DNA of 64,000 nt from Pelecanus crispus (taxonomy: Eukaryota > Chordata > Aves > Pelecaniformes > Pelecanidae), in assembly GCF_030463565.1 (NCBI RefSeq), contig NC_134661.1:6968542-7032541 (forward strand), given 5' to 3'. Of this stretch, positions 25,101 through 39,868 are shown one piece after another. Position 1 is the stretch's first letter, and each line of letters opens with the position of its first letter. A program made the position numbers and the translations under genes. The notes under the pieces were generated by a model. That model had not been told where the DNA came from and ran no database searches. It worked only from the letters and a program-made list of their open reading frames with translations.

Positions 25101-28100
25101 TATACCCTAACATACGCAGAGCCATACTCCTTTGGCTTCCTGTGTCCTTGCAGTGGAAAATCCTTTGTACACTGTACTGAAAGGCAGGGCAGGAGCTGAC
25201 AATCACTTCTGACCTAAAATTCTAGAAAGTTGCAGAGAAGCACAAACCTGATGAATCTTTCAGCTGTTTCCTTATCTTTTTCCAAGTGTTGTCAATGCTG
25301 CCTTTTCTCTAGAAGTGCATAAAGCACTGAACAAAGGTATAAGCCCTGGGAAGTGCTTGTTGCCTAAAGTTAAATGCTTCAGGAGAGTGAGTGACAGGAT
25401 TATGGGAGATAATCATATAGCCAGAGTTATTTTTCTGTTTTGTAGTTACAGACAGCCGAGTACAAAGAATTCCTAGGGGCTGTACTGAGAGATGTGGTTG
25501 TTGATCTTCTTAACATCCATTGCCCTTAACAAACAGCTCGCTGGCAACCATTTCTAGGACTTGATTATAACGGAGGAGTAAAATGTTATGCGGGATGAGG
25601 TAACTGAGCCTGTAATAACCATTGTGCAGTGCCTTGAGGCTATTGGTGAATGCTGCCTTTAAGCACATTTATTGCAGTGTGAATATCAGGGTCTGCATAA
25701 GAATAGTTCTGTGTCTATGGTACCTGACGCTGATTTTTTTTTTAATCTTCATTGCAAAAGAACTACTCCAATCATGACACTGTGTAACAGCTTTTGAATA
25801 ATGTCAAGCAAAACCGAGCAGACTTAATTTTAAGATTTTAGGCTGAATGGAAGAGTGGGCAGTCTTTTCCCAGACATGTTTTCCTTCTCTGATTTAAGCC
25901 TTTTCACTGAAAATTATGTTTTCATAGAAAGGTATCATTTCACGTTTCTATAAAAGCTTCTTTGCTGCTGAGAGCATCTACTACATTTCAGTACTGTTAA
26001 GCTGACGAGGCTACTGAATAGGCCAAACCTCTTGAAAGTCTCTCATCAGATGTGTCACATAAAGAAGTCTGTGTACTTGTATTCATCAGACTGCAAATTC
26101 TTTGACAGTTGTGCATTTTATTTATTTTCAACAGGACCAGACCATTGCCTTTGTAGGTATACACAGATGACTTGTCGTAATGTGTACTCAAGCACAAGAA
26201 GATTATTTTCTTTCAGCTGTGCAACTCTGATGGTATCTAAACACAGGATACTTCAAAGATTCATACTGAAACTAAACTTAGACTGGGATTTTGTCTTAGC
26301 ATTTGTTCAGTAGCAGTAACTGCATATTTATTATTTTTGCTATTAAATTTTGAGAAGTATTATGTTTTCTTTTTAAGTCTATGATTTTTAGCTCTTTCTA
26401 AACTATGTCGTGATATTCAGCTATCAAAGAATGCTCAGGCCCACTACGTATGAAAGACTAATTTATACACTTAATAAAGTATTTATTTCTGGCACTTTGT
26501 ACTTGGCAAAAGATGGCTTCAGATATGAGATAGACTAGAGGAAATGGAGCTTGCGGATTATAGGGATTGCTTCGTGTTAGGAACGACACAGACATCCCAA
26601 GAGCTTCAGCTCTTGCAGGGTTGTGAGCTGCTGTTGCATTGCAAGTGAAGCAATAGTTCTGTTCCACAAAAGAATGCAGTATGTGTGCATGCTGCTCAAC
26701 AGACTGCCAAGATAAACTAGCTGCAGCAAGATCAGACTTGAATCATTAGCTTTTACAAATCCTCTTTTTTCTCATCTCTGGGTTCTTCATGTACCCACAA
26801 TGCAATGTCACTCACCCACATTTCTTTTTCAGCAGAAGTTTTTAACTACCTTAGGTTTTAATTAAAATCGTCCGTATTCTGATTTAATGGCTCCGTAAAG
26901 CATCTTGGCTTACTCTGCCTCAGGTAAATGAAAATATTTGCTGTCGCAAATAGGGCTATTAGTTTTATGATCCATAGCAATAAAAAGTTTTTACCAAGAA
27001 TGTCATCAGAAGAGGCATAAAACTGTTCCATGTAAAACTACTGATACGTCTGAGAAGCTTTACTTTTAGTTGATACGTTTCTGTAGGAAAAGGTGTTAGT
27101 AGTATAATTTTTCTCTTTGGTGTATCTTGTGGTCACTTCAAAAATTGAAAGTGCTTCTGAGCAATGTTTGAAAAGATCCTGTACATACAAAGGATGGGGT
27201 CACAACCTGGGCACAATCTGAATTATTCCCTCTTCTCTGCACAGATTGCCTGTGTCAGCTTGGGCATGTCACTTTGTCCAAAATCAAAATAATTTTCACT
27301 TAAATTAAGCATAGAAGAAATCTTTCCGAATTCCCTGTTTGTGTTTTCATGGTTACACAGGCTGGCTGGCTCCCTGATTTCAGCTGCTTAGGCCCACGTA
27401 TCTTTCTCTGGCAGGGTGCAGGTTTAAGTATCTACGAACATTTGCAGAATGGCAGATGGACTAGCAGACAAGGCTTTCAGCTCCCAGAGATAGCTTTGTC
27501 CCTTGTAAAGGTGTATGGTGAGCCTACACCCAGACCTGCAGGCAGGTTTATCAATGGCAAGGTTATGCTATTTTATGTAACAATTTGAAGCATGTTTGCC
27601 TTAAGAGGACAGCATCTGGTTTTCTTAAAGCAACAAGTGAGTTAGTGTTCTCCCACCCCCAGCAGCCACCAAGTCATTTTGGAAATGTCATTTTTCATCC
27701 CATAAATCTACCTTGGACCTACTGTGGGTACCATTTTATCCAGCTGAGGCCAGGATAAAGTTGACGGAAGGCTGTGTCTAGCACTGGAGCTGGCCGGGCA
27801 GGAAGAGTCTGCAGCCAGAGGCGCTGCATAGGATCAGAGCTGCCCCTGCTTTTTGCATGCTCCTCAAGAGCCACTGTGGTCTCGGCCATTTCAAAAACCT
27901 GTGGTTCAGAGCACTGTGCTCAACTGGAAGTGGGCTACTGCAGTGGTGGGCTGTGGATAAGCCCACTGTGCAGTGTGTAGTGCTGCCTGTTCATGTTGAC
28001 TACAGTATGGTGTGTTTAGCAACAGGGTGAAGAGCATCCTCTCACATACCAGCTGTGGGTCACCCCTGGGCCACTAGCCTGTGCATTGGTTGGGGGTTTT

Positions 28101-31100
28101 TTTGAGATGGTTCTTCTCTAAATGTTGCTTTGGTCATGTCTTTCTCTTTGCATTTTGTTGTGGCAGTATGGTTAGCTGCTGTTTGCTTCCTCTCTGAATC
28201 TTTGTTCTGACATTCCCCAAAGGTACCAACGATCCCTTCCTCCAGTTCATTGCAGAATTACTGAGCAGTTACCATGGTGATGGGGGAGGAACTGGATCTG
28301 CAGACCAGCTGAGATCAATCCCAGCTGCCTGCCTCCTGCTCCTGAGCAGTCGGCATATTTTTAATAAAGTGACCATGTACAGGAGGCATGTCTTTGTCTT
28401 GTTAAGCCTTTGTTGTATATTAAATCCTGAGGGCTTTCACCATAATCTGCTGAACTCACAAGCTTTACAAATCCTACCCTTATTCAAAGAGCTGTGGGCA
28501 TTAGACCCAGTAGATACATTTTTCCTGATCAATTTTGTTTGTTTTTGGAATTTAGCATGCTCTGCAGAGTTTAATTGGGGAACTGTTGCTAGAAATGAAC
28601 AAAATTAAAGGTAATTAAAGGTATGGCCTTTAAGAAGTGAACCTAGGGTTCTGCCTTTAAAACTCATTTTATCCATATTGGGTTTTATTTGCCAAAAGGT
28701 GATGCATTTTCTCTTAGCTTCACTTGCATGTTGCAGAGGAATGTAATTCAAAGGAAAAGCAGTGCAAACATAAAACTGAAAGTTTGTGTTAGCGGGTTTG
28801 CTTCTAGACTTTAACTTTTAGCCTGCATTTCTTTTCACTAACTTCCATAAATTCCATTTGTTTCTAGGTGTCAAAGACAGTGTCAGCAGGCAGGGTGAGC
28901 TCCTCTGAAAACCTGGTGCTTATATCAGTACCTGAGTGGATGCTGAATCCTTCTCCACCCAGTTCTAGCTGCACATATTTAGTGCTGCCTTTAGATATAT
29001 AAAAACTGGGTGCATAATTCAGATTCCACAACCTTGATGCCAGAAGATAGCACAGGCTGACCTCCAGGCCTCAGAAATTCACCTTGTTCCTCTGCACTGA
29101 GGCCATAAACCAAGATACCCTGCTGTGGCACTGTTTCAGTCAGGCTTTTGCTGGCTCTTCTGTTACAGGATGGATGCAGATTTGGATCAGAGGATTCAGA
29201 CAGCTGGAAATAGACTTGTGTTGGCTTTTATTTATTGTTCTGTACTTCCTTTCCTTCTCCCCTATTTCCTCATTACAACAGTAACTCAAATATATTTATT
29301 TTTTTAAGACTATTTTTGAGAAAACGATGATATAGTAAGGACAGTGTTTTGGAAAGTATTTTTGGTGCTCTTTCTATACAAAGTTTTTCTTCTAAACAGT
29401 CGCAGCAGTCAAGTTATCTGCTTGGGGATGCTTCCTAGAGGCATTGAGAAATGGCCGACCTCCGGTGAAAGAGCACGAGTAGCAGATTCTTACAAATGGC
29501 AATTCTGTTTGTATTGCAGTTGCGAGGCTCCATGTTTGTTCTTTGCAGTCCTGCCTGCTGTGTTTGTATAAAGGGATGAGTCTAGTTTTCTTTATCTCCT
29601 TTTCTCTACTGCTTCAGCTTGATGCAACCACAGTGACTGTCTGCTTCTAAATACAAAGTGCCCTGTCAGTCTGCTTTATTGGGCTATTGTTAGAATCATT
29701 ACACCAAGGCAGAGTAGCATCCCGAGCTTTTGGGGAATTGTTTAATTGAGCTTGAAGGTGCTGAAAGCTGTTTAGATTCAGTTGATCCCAATAATTCTTT
29801 ATCTGGGGGAATAAAAGCTGGATTCTTGTCAAAGGTGTGGCAGAGGCAATGTTTCATTTGTTCTGTGCTTGCTGTTATGAAAGCAATCGGTGTGACTCGG
29901 ATTTATGGCCTGGGTCCCTTTTAAGAAGGGTTCAAGGACATTTTCCTCTGATTCAAAATGTAGCAGCTGATCGACATAGGCATAGCTGTGGGATGTGAAA
30001 AATTCTTATCCAAGGGATTATTCTTTCACAATTTCTTTTCCTAAAGTCATTCAGGAAATGTAATCAACAAATTGTTTCATATTTGGATGGCTCTGTATTT
30101 GAGTTCACTTCCCTTTGACTAATATCTGGGAAGGAGAACTCCAGCTTAGTTAACCTCTAACAACTGTTGGAGCTCTAAGCTGCTTCCTAATACATCTGTT
30201 CAAAGGGAGGCATATGTTTTTGTGTGTGGATCCCCAGCTGCATTCTCCTAACCTGTCTCAAATCTCTCTCCATTTTATTGAAAGCAGGTGGTTTCAGATA
30301 ACTGTCTATCAAGAATCTTAAATGACCCCTAGTGCTAGAGCGAGATGATCAAAGGTTGAGTAGGATAGCTGCCTCCCCTTTCCCTCTCTGTTGCAAGTTT
30401 TACATCTTGTAGTAGATGCAGTCCTGCTATGTTTTGTTTTCTTTCATTTATTTCCATTTTGTGTAGCTCTTTCCTTTTCTTGCTTTGTTATATTCCTTCT
30501 TGCTGCTCTTCAGTATTACACGTCATTGTTTCCTATTTATCTAATCTCCTGAAAGCGCCATTACAGTAAGGTAGCCACATCCCTATCTTTGTAATTCATT
30601 TAGCCCTAGAACACCATGAAGAGGCAGCTAAAGACTGCTAAGGAAGCCCGAGTATGCCGTGGCAGGGAAACACAGCATCATTACATATCTATCCCAGCTG
30701 GTTTTAGAATTGGGTTTTCCTTACCTCTAACCACCTATACAAGTAGTACTCTCTGGTCTGGACCACACAGCCTGTTGGGTTCTTCCTGTGAAATCAACAG
30801 GACATTCTCTTCAGAAACTTATTCACTGAAAGAATCAATATTCTGTACGTAAGAGAGTGCTTAGAGACTGTACTCAGATACAGTATGAAGGTTTGAATGT
30901 CCGCTTCTGCTCCTTCCTCAGATATCTGCATCCTTCTCCATCCCACCCCCCCAACCCACCCTGGTTTCTTGTTAGGCTGGTGATAGTATGGCCTGTCATT
31001 TGAGAATATCCTGGTAACAGAAGATCTTGTGGAAGCACCACATAAAGGCATAGGTCATAAATCCGCTGGCAGGAGCTACAGAATGTGTCGGTAATATGCA

Positions 31101-34100
31101 GACTATTGAGCAAGGTTTCAGTTGTGTGTACTCTGGAAATGCTGGAGTCAGAAAGGGTGGCGTGATACAGTGTGGTACCGTAAAGGTGACTTTATGGTAT
31201 GTAAACAGGATAGCCACAGTCAGCTCTAAGTGCTAAAAAAAAAGTTAAATTTGTCTCCGTCCTAAGAAGGTCAGAAGGACTATAAATTTATGTCCTGAAA
31301 GGTGGCATTTCCAGAGAGATGTAAGAGAATTAGGAATGATCAAGTGAGTAGGAATGGGATGTCTTTGGATAGCTGTGCTGCCACTGTGCACTTTGTGGTC
31401 AGTCCAAGCTGCACACTCAGCTCATGGTTCAGAGAACACTTAGTCAGTGCTCACTCAGAGATACCAAAAGTGATATGAAAAGTAAGTGTTTGTCACTACA
31501 GAAGGTGTCATGCTTCTCTGCTGAGACACACAAATGAGTTGATAAACACTGTGCATTGTTTGTCCTTGAGGGCATCTGGCTGTGATGTGCTATATCCTTC
31601 CTCCCTAATCTCCAGCCCCACACACGCTAAACCACTTCGCCTTTGTGTTGCGAGTACTGTCTCAGTTTGTGCCTCTTCCTGATCTGGCTGTAGGCACAGC
31701 TGGGGTTTTATTGCCAAATTCAAGTTTTATTTTGCTTTTTTTTTTTCCCACTCCTGTGTATAGTATTTTTCTCAGTGGCCAAAAGACTGAAAATCCTGCC
31801 ATATTTAGAGTGAGCTTTTGGAGGAGCGGAGGCATGTCTCTGGTCAAACCTAAGACTTGAAGTGTTAATAAGCAGAGACATTTCAGATCCAATTAGAAAT
31901 TAAATGTGGGTCAGTAAGTGTTTCAGTTTGTAATATTACTCTGCTGAGAAGAATGTTAAGAGTGAACATGGGGAGAGAACCTGACACGATTCCTCTCCCC
32001 ATTTTTCATCACCCTAAAGCTGAGTTATGTGGTCAGCAGGTGTTGATTTAAGGTTAATAAAGAAAAGATAGAAAATTCACGTGGAATCTACCAGTGTTTG
32101 TTGCCGAGGCTAGTTTTCTACAAATACCCACCAAAGAGTAATTTCCAGTGTGGATTTTTCAAACCCATTGACAAATTCCTATATAACAAAGGTGGCAGCT
32201 GGATAAAGCAGAGAAGGCAGACCTTTGGTTTTCAGCCCTGAGTCTTGTTGAGAAGACAGACAAACAACCTTTGTCAGAGAAGGGTAAAAAATTGTGCTGA
32301 TACTGGCTTAGCCAGGTCCCAGGTTGCAGTTGGTGTCTCCTGTCTTTGCTTGAGATGGGCTGTCTCAAAGCTGCAGGGTTTACATCTTTTCCAAAAGCAA
32401 GTACAAGGATATGAAATTGTTCCAGTAAGAGCCTCTCCAGAAATGCAGAGAGAGGGGCAGACTACCTTGCACATGCAAGTGCGATCGGCTGTAGCTTCCT
32501 GCCCACTTCTTTCAGCTACAGAGAAATGGTAGATTTGTCATGTAGCACATGCTGAACAACAACAATTCATGCTGTGAAGTCAAAAGGATTTAGGTTCTTA
32601 TTTAGTTCCAAAGTTCAAATCAGAACCTTGGGGGTCAGCAGCAAAGTGGTGGAAGGCAAAAGGAGTATGGTTTTGTGGGAAAGGAAGGATGGTGTGGGGG
32701 GTGAACTCGCATTTATCCTAGGGAGCCATGAGGGATATAAGCCCATAGTAAATTTGCATTAATGCAGATCTGTAGTTAAGTGTATTTAGTGTTCAGAGAC
32801 ATTCTGTTTGCATGGCCCCAGACAGATCTTCAGAAGCAGTGTGAGCATTAACCTTCCTGCTTCTAATGTGGAAAGGTGACCGCAGCTCACTGCGGTTCAT
32901 TCACACTCTGCTTCACTTGAGTCCTTTTTAATTTAGACAGATATAGAGCCAATACCCAGCAATTAACACACTTTCCTCTGCTTAAAGTGGCCTGTTATTT
33001 ACTTAACAGGTAAAGCCTGCTGTGTTAGCCTCAGTCTTAGCCCAGCAGGGAGACATCCTCCCTGCCTATTACCAAAATCATGGCTTAATTTGAGCTCATT
33101 TCTTTTGTTGAAATGCAAAACTAATTATATTTAACTACAGATGAACAGGAAGTTGCATTAGCAGAGGTTTGGGGTTTTTTTTTCCAAATCAATAGGGAGT
33201 TATTCAGCATTATTTGGGGGCTGGGGAACTTTGTAGCCAGATAAAAGGTATGGGGGAGGCCAGAGCTATAAAAAGTGTTATTGTGTGATTATGAAGAGGC
33301 CTTTTAATGCAGTTATTATGTGATGCTAAAAAGGCCTTTATTGCTTGAAGTTGGAAGCGGAATACAAATGGGCTCACAGTGTCTGTTAAATGAAGAGTGG
33401 AAAAAATAGTCTCCGTTTCCCTGAACTGCAAAGCAAAAATAACGATTAAGTAGTGATTAAAATCCGTGGCAGTGCTGGGTTTGTTAGTTTGATCATATGC
33501 TAAGCAATAATGTTCAGCAAGTAGGGAGCAATTGTTTGTGTAATTTAAGGCCTAGTTCATTGTTACAACGAACCTGTTTATCCAGGTTCTGATGTCAGCA
33601 AATTGTTCTGCTGATAAAGGCTGGCTGAAACAATTAGGGTTGAATTCTCCCTGGTGTAAAATAAGTACAGATGAGCTTGCAGTGAATAATGGAGAGGAAC
33701 ATTTCTTCTCAGGTGATACCTGATTTCCAGAAGTTATCGTCAGTTTCCCTGACTGAAGGCTGCCAGACAAACACAGCTGGGCTCTTTTGTGCCTAATTCC
33801 ATCACCAGGGCTCTGCCTCCCAGCCCTTTGTTAATTCAGTTTGTAGGAGAGAGCCTTAACGTTGTTTGCAAACACATTAAGAACAAAACCCAGGGCAGGT
33901 TCCAGACTGGAGCAGATCCATAGCCTATCCAGTCCCTTATCTTGACTCCTGCAGAGAACCACCACCAGAAGAAAACACAAGAGACTGAAAAACGCCAGGT
34001 ATAATTTTGCTTCTTAACATCTATGGCAAAATGGAAACGTTGAGATTTCTTAGAGTATTGTTTTGTGCCTTTAATAACTATGAGATGATTGCTTGCTCCA

Positions 34101-35992
34101 CCTAGTGATTAACAATCAGAACTCTCTGCAGGGAGTGATTGCTGACTTGGATGTAAGCAAAGACAAGGCAGTCGGACACTAGTTTCAGGTTCTTGTGGCC
34201 GTTTCTCAGAATAACAAAGTATCTTGGATTCTCTTGTGCTAGTCACAGTATAAATGCAAAACAAGTGCTGTGGTTGCTGCCTAAAGACAAATAAAGGACA
34301 AGAAGATGCAGATGAGTGCAGGCAGATTGACTCCCACTAGGAAGTTCTGAGGAGGAGTTGGCCTGGAGCGCTTGCACTCAGCTCTCTAGTCCAACAGGTT
34401 CCTCTTGGTGTGTTTCTGCATATATGAGCACTAGGAGTCTCCCATCCCAACGGAAACTGGAGCAAAACAGCAGCTGAGAGTGCAGTTACGTTTTAATCAT
34501 TGTACTTTAGCCCTCAGCAAGGGAAGAATTGTCATGTGAAGGTGGGGCGGAAAGAGGCAATGGAGTTACCTAATCCATGCATGACAACTGTGACAGCTTC
34601 TGATCGCTGAGCAGGGAGTGCAGATGTTCACTAGCCAGACCCAGGCAGGTCATTTCTGCCTCCATTAAATGGGTGAGGGGGTTGAGCTGCGCAGGAACGC
34701 CAGGGTCTTTTTTCCTGCTTGTGAACACGTGGTGTTTTACGCGCGGTGGCAGAAGCAGCATCTAAATCATTTGGTTTTGGCATATTAAGCTGTAAGTATG
34801 TGGCAGGTGATGTGGCATTCTGCCCTGCGGGTTGCTGGCTGGCATGTGGTTATGCTGCTCCAAGGACAGGGTGGGCTGCAGCATGAGTCGGGGGGAGTCT
34901 GCACTGTCTGCGGGCTCCAGGGAAGAAATGAATGGGCTAGGGCTTTCTCTGGCATAGTCGCAATCTCATTGAAAATGCAGGCGTAACATCCCCTTGCCTC
35001 TCTGACTTCAGCCGGGGCACTGGGCAGTGGTGCAGGAGAGAGCGCAAGGTCATCTCTGGAGCCCAACCCAGCAGGCAGTTAACATTTCCCTTGTGAGGTG
35101 TTCCCATGTAACAGCAGTGTCTGTCTGGTCAGCCCAGATGAATTTATCATGCTGGTCGCTGCCTCTTCCTTGCTGTTCCCATCACCAAAGCTGCAAGCTG
35201 TCACTTCATTATAGTCATATGGGAAGCTTCTCGGAATGTCCTTGCTCTGAAAGGGCGCTATATAAGCGCAAGTGGAAATTGCTTCTTTTTTATGCTGACA
35301 TCATCTTGCAGGAAAGGATGCTGATGTTCATGAAGCGGAAATACACGAATATTGGATGAAGATCTCTTCAGAAGGATCTATGGCATACCTTTTAGGTCGC
35401 TAGTCAATGTAGGAATAACAAAATTATTAGGTTTTACTGTAGTGGGGAGCTACCAATATAAAACATAGTAGCCACAATATCTCTCTTGAGTTACATTCTC
35501 TGAGAATTTAAAGCTCTAGTTCTGCAAGAAGTTAAATTGATTATCGCAACACAGTGCGTGCAAAAGCACCTGGATTATTTAGAAGCCTGAACATCTAAAC
35601 TCATCAAAAGCTGGGACTATATGCTAGTCAGAAGGTAAAGGGATCTGGATTGCTAAGTGCCAAAATCAATTATATATCAAATTTCTTTAGAATATATTGC
35701 TGTTGGTTGCTTATATAAATGATCTTGCAGCAGAACCTCTGTTGTATGTGTCTGGCTTTGTTGGTAACACCGGTGTATTACTGGCTTCCTTAAATACCAT
35801 GCAGAAGAGTAGCAGACATTGAGCAGAGGACTCTGTATTAGAAACTAAAATGTGACTGCTAATGTTGACATAATTTCTGTCAACATTGAGATTGCAGGGA
35901 AATCAATCTCTGGTGCCTTCGGTTGTGAATATGAAGAAGGGCCTTTGCATATATGGACTGTGGTGGAAAATCATGGCGATATGGAGGAGAAA

Positions 35993-36013
35993 ACTGTACC
36001 CAAAGGGTACAGT
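35993..36013. repeat. Perfect 9-bp inverted repeat with 3-nt loop
   Basis: Arms 'actgtaccc' and 'gggtacagt' are exact reverse complements separated by 'aaa'. If transcribed it would form a small hairpin. It is too short for a miRNA precursor and has no T-run or other terminator context; it may simply be chance in a 64-kb window. Confidence 0.85.
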
Positions 36014-37484
36014 GTTACCAAAGGGAAGAGGACAAAATAGCTGTTGTGTGTGCCTTAGAAGGCAGCCCTGCTTATCTAATCCTGCAGACCTGCTAACAGT
36101 GACAGACTAAAATTAAAAAGCCCCACTTTTTGTTAACTGGGTGCCTATAGGTTGGTTTGTTTGGGGTTTTTTTTTTTTTATACAAAGCTACTAAGTACCA
36201 CTTCAAGACATATTTGAAATTACCTGCATTAATGGTAGGAGAAGGAAAATGCAAAATTATTTGTCCAAGTTGCCCTGAAACAATGCAATGCTGGTATCTT
36301 TTGTATTTCTGCTGGAGGTGACCTGCTGAGCCTAGTGATTTCTCACTGACACTTGGTTCACTGGTAGGATAAAACTTGGAGAAGGAACAATATTATTCAT
36401 TATTTGAAATATTAACTGCCAATCTGTTTTCACCTGACATTTATCAGGGTGCTGAGAAACTCTTGAGAAGTAGAAGAGAAAGAGCATTTAGGAACCTATC
36501 CAGCTGTTAGACTGAGAGCAAAATCATGTCTGTACTGTTAAGCAGTTGTATATTTGCAGACAAGAGAAAAGACCAGAAGATTGTACTGGCTTTAGTTCAC
36601 CTATCATGCTGCAGAATGACACTGAAACATAGGGGCAGTCTAAATGTCTAATGCACAAAAATGCATGTGGGCAGTGAGGTGTGTAATAGCAGCCACTGAT
36701 CATGGTGTCTGGTTTTCTAAGGAAATGATGAAGGGCAGGCAGTGGATGTGCTTACTTTGGTCTTGTTTTGCAGAAGTTCAGAGCAGCCAGTAGCAGCTGT
36801 GAAGAAGGTAGGCAAGTAATTTTTCAGGTTCTGGACATTAAGAGGATTATTTGTGCCACTTGAGGTCTTGAACAATTAAGAAGAGGAGGAAGCTTTTCTT
36901 ATCTCCCCAACCTTAAGAGATAATTATTCTTCTGGCCAGATGGATAATTTGTAGATTGCAGTGCATATTTATGTGTTACTTGCCACTTTGTAGATGCCTT
37001 TTTGATTTATAAGAGCTGTTTTCTAAGGATGCTGTTGCCAGCAAGTGATTCTTCGTGACCTGGAAAGTACTGCCTGTATTTGAGTGTATTTAGCAAAGTA
37101 TAGGGGTTTGACCTTTCCTAGAGATGGCTAATATAGGAAAAGTAAATAGCTTGAGATGTGATGTATACAGTACACATGGGCACGGCAGTCTGTTTCAAGG
37201 AATCATTATTTATTATATTGACATTCTTAGAGCTTAGACACAGCAGTGCTGGAAGCAACTTGAATAGTGGGTCAACAGCCTTGAATGTGTCAGATATGCT
37301 TCTCGTTCCAGTTTCGTAAACAAAATGAGAGTTTGAGCCACGTCTGAATTCTGATAATCTTCACCTTATTACCATGGTCTGAGCACATCACTCATCCATA
37401 CTTTCCTTTACAGTCTTTTCTGTTGCCTTTGTGACATGAAGATGCTTCTACTGTTTACCATAGCTGGGGAGTATTCATTGATTG

Positions 37485-37595
37485 GAAGTGACTTGTCCAG
37501 TGCCGCGCAGGGAGTCTGTGGAGGGACAGGGTGTCCAAGATAAATCTTGAAAGCCTAGGCTAGTGCCATAACTGCAGGATCATGCATTCTCCCAG
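37485..37595 (+). repeat. Possible ancient amniote interspersed-repeat relic
   Basis: Reads 'gtgacttgtcc', then 'gcagggagtctgtgg', then 'cctaggctagtgccataact' and 'gcaggatcat'. In order and spacing this recalls an old amniote repeat with 'cacagggagtctgtggcaga' followed by 'ctagtgctctaaccac' and 'aggccatcct'. The copy is diverged and may belong to the same broad class as the relic at 15652-15744. The assignment is from memory and should be treated as provisional. Confidence 0.4.
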
Positions 37596-39868
37596 AATAA
37601 TACCATCCTATGTGCCTCTCTGGCTCACTGTTGCCTATTTTGAATAGTTCGTTTGCTTTCACTTTTATGATCTGTATAGTTATGTATCCTTATTCTTAGT
37701 CATATCCTTCACATCATGAAGCCTGTTATCACGAGAGAAGTCCCTCAGAACACACTCACGGTATCAATACGTACATTTAAAGCTGTGCCTGTGTGTTTTC
37801 AGATACGTCTAATATTGGTATGCAGAGAATATAAACCCAGTGGAGTGTCCCTGTTGGGTCAAAAGAATTAAAGAGGAACTATTCCTTGCTTGGATGGAAG
37901 GTCTGTAATTCACCTTCTGTACAGGACACTAAACGCATGGAACAGACAAGAGTAGCAGGTACTCTCAAAAGTGGAGCATACTAGAGTAACTCCAATCTGC
38001 CATTCCAGGGCCAGCCTAGCACTGTTACTGCTACTCTGCGCTGTTTCCCAAACCAGCTTAATACTATAGCACCGCCTGCCAGTGGCTGTCACCTTGTCAC
38101 TGTTTAATAGCAGCATTCAACAAGACACTGACATTTCACAGTCCAAATCAGTGCTTCCAACAGCAGCAGTTTGTTGAATGACGCTGGCCTTATGCAGTTT
38201 TTCTGGGGTAAGGTAAATCAAGTGTAAAGGGCGTGGATTCGTGTGTGTTGGCTTGCTCTCTCTTAGAATAAGCAGTTAAGGGGAGGCCTTTTTTTGTTTG
38301 TTTTTTCAGCTTGTCCTTTGAGGGAAGTAAATGAATGCTGGAGGAGAGATGAAAGTAGGGAGGGCATCTTAAAATAGAAATACACAGGTTGTCCCAGCAG
38401 TATGATGGTGACCCGGAACTGTGGACATGTGAGCAAAGTACCACTGGGATAAGAGCTTGTAGCATGTCATCTGCCACACAGCTACCTATGTGCACCTTCT
38501 AAATCGGTCTTGTTTCCTAATGTGCAGTAGATTGCTGAGTTCTATTGGTTTTCTTCAGTGTGAACAGAATACTGTATATAGCTCAGCCCCTTGAAAAGAT
38601 GTGCTTGAGGGTCATCCCTGTTGTTTTGCATGCTGCGCGGAGATAACGTGTTTTAAATATGATGAAAGAGTATGTAGCGGTGCATATGGATTGCTAGTGG
38701 ATGAACAAGGCAATAATGAAGTTACTGTGTTTAGTACAGAGGTAGCAATCACACCATTTTTCTGCCTGTATCAGAGGTTTGTGTGATGTAACCTGCTCAA
38801 GTCAGCACATGAAGTCTGGTTAGAAGGAAGTGTCTATTAATTAAAAGATTTCTTGGGTTACTATGTGCTTGTAAAAGGGATTAACTGGTCCTTAAGCTGC
38901 CAGTGATGCAGATACAATGCTATATGTTTCAGCAGTCGTCTTCAAGAAAAGTCACAAGATACACGCTGTGCATCTGACTTAACTTGTCCTCTCGCAGGGT
39001 ACTTCAGCATCTTGTTCCTGGTATTAGATTAAAGAAACTTGAAGTGTAGTGTGAAGTAGATTTGTTAATACTGGCTCTTTGGTTCCTATTACTCACGAGG
39101 TCACCGTTTCTGTGCCTTGGTAATTGCTAGGTTTGGAAAGTGCATTTCCAGTGTTAGTACTAACATCAGGAGTTTTCCTCTCTGCCTCCCTCATGTCGTA
39201 GTTGAAGGGACTGCTGACATCCAGGGGGACTATTGGTGAAGGAATTGCTGCCTCTCTGCATAACCTTTCCAGAAATTCTATTACTTAGGCCAGTGATTAG
39301 GAGATGTAATGATAACTTTGCAGTTGGTGGAGCAGAGGGAGCACTGACTGAATGAGGCATACCCAAGGATGTCCTTCCTTCTCTTGTTTCTAAGACTCCA
39401 AAAAGTTTTGCCTTCCTGTGTCCCAAGGGTGATTTCTAGGTTTCATTCTCTTGAAAACCTGCCCATCACTTAAATGCATAGAAGGACTTGAGCCCTTAAT
39501 AAAAATAAGGGAAAATCTTGAGAGCTGGACATTGTTGCCTGGGCTCAGATCTCTTGGCTGGCCCTTTCGGCTGTATTTACAGTAAGATGTTTCCTGGTTG
39601 TGTGATTTCCTCATTCTTTGCATCTACTGTGGCACAGACATGCATAAAAAAGATGTAAGGTAGAGCACAGATGCTGAATTCTGGGGTGATGAAAAGTTCA
39701 ATGCTTTATGCAGAGCCTTTTTTCTCATTTCTAGCTGTAACAGAAAGCACCTGAGAATGGAATGAAAGGCATTAATAACCCCAGTCTTTGCCACTGCCTT
39801 CCTAACATTTAGCAACTCTCAAAAGCATAGAAGAGGTCCATTTATCTATTTATATAGTGTAGTGTGGG

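Noticed and set aside
27246..27285. MIR-like wording ('cagcttgggcatgtcacttt')
   Set aside because: Only about 35 bases fit, without the flanking parts of a MIR element, so I could not support a repeat call.
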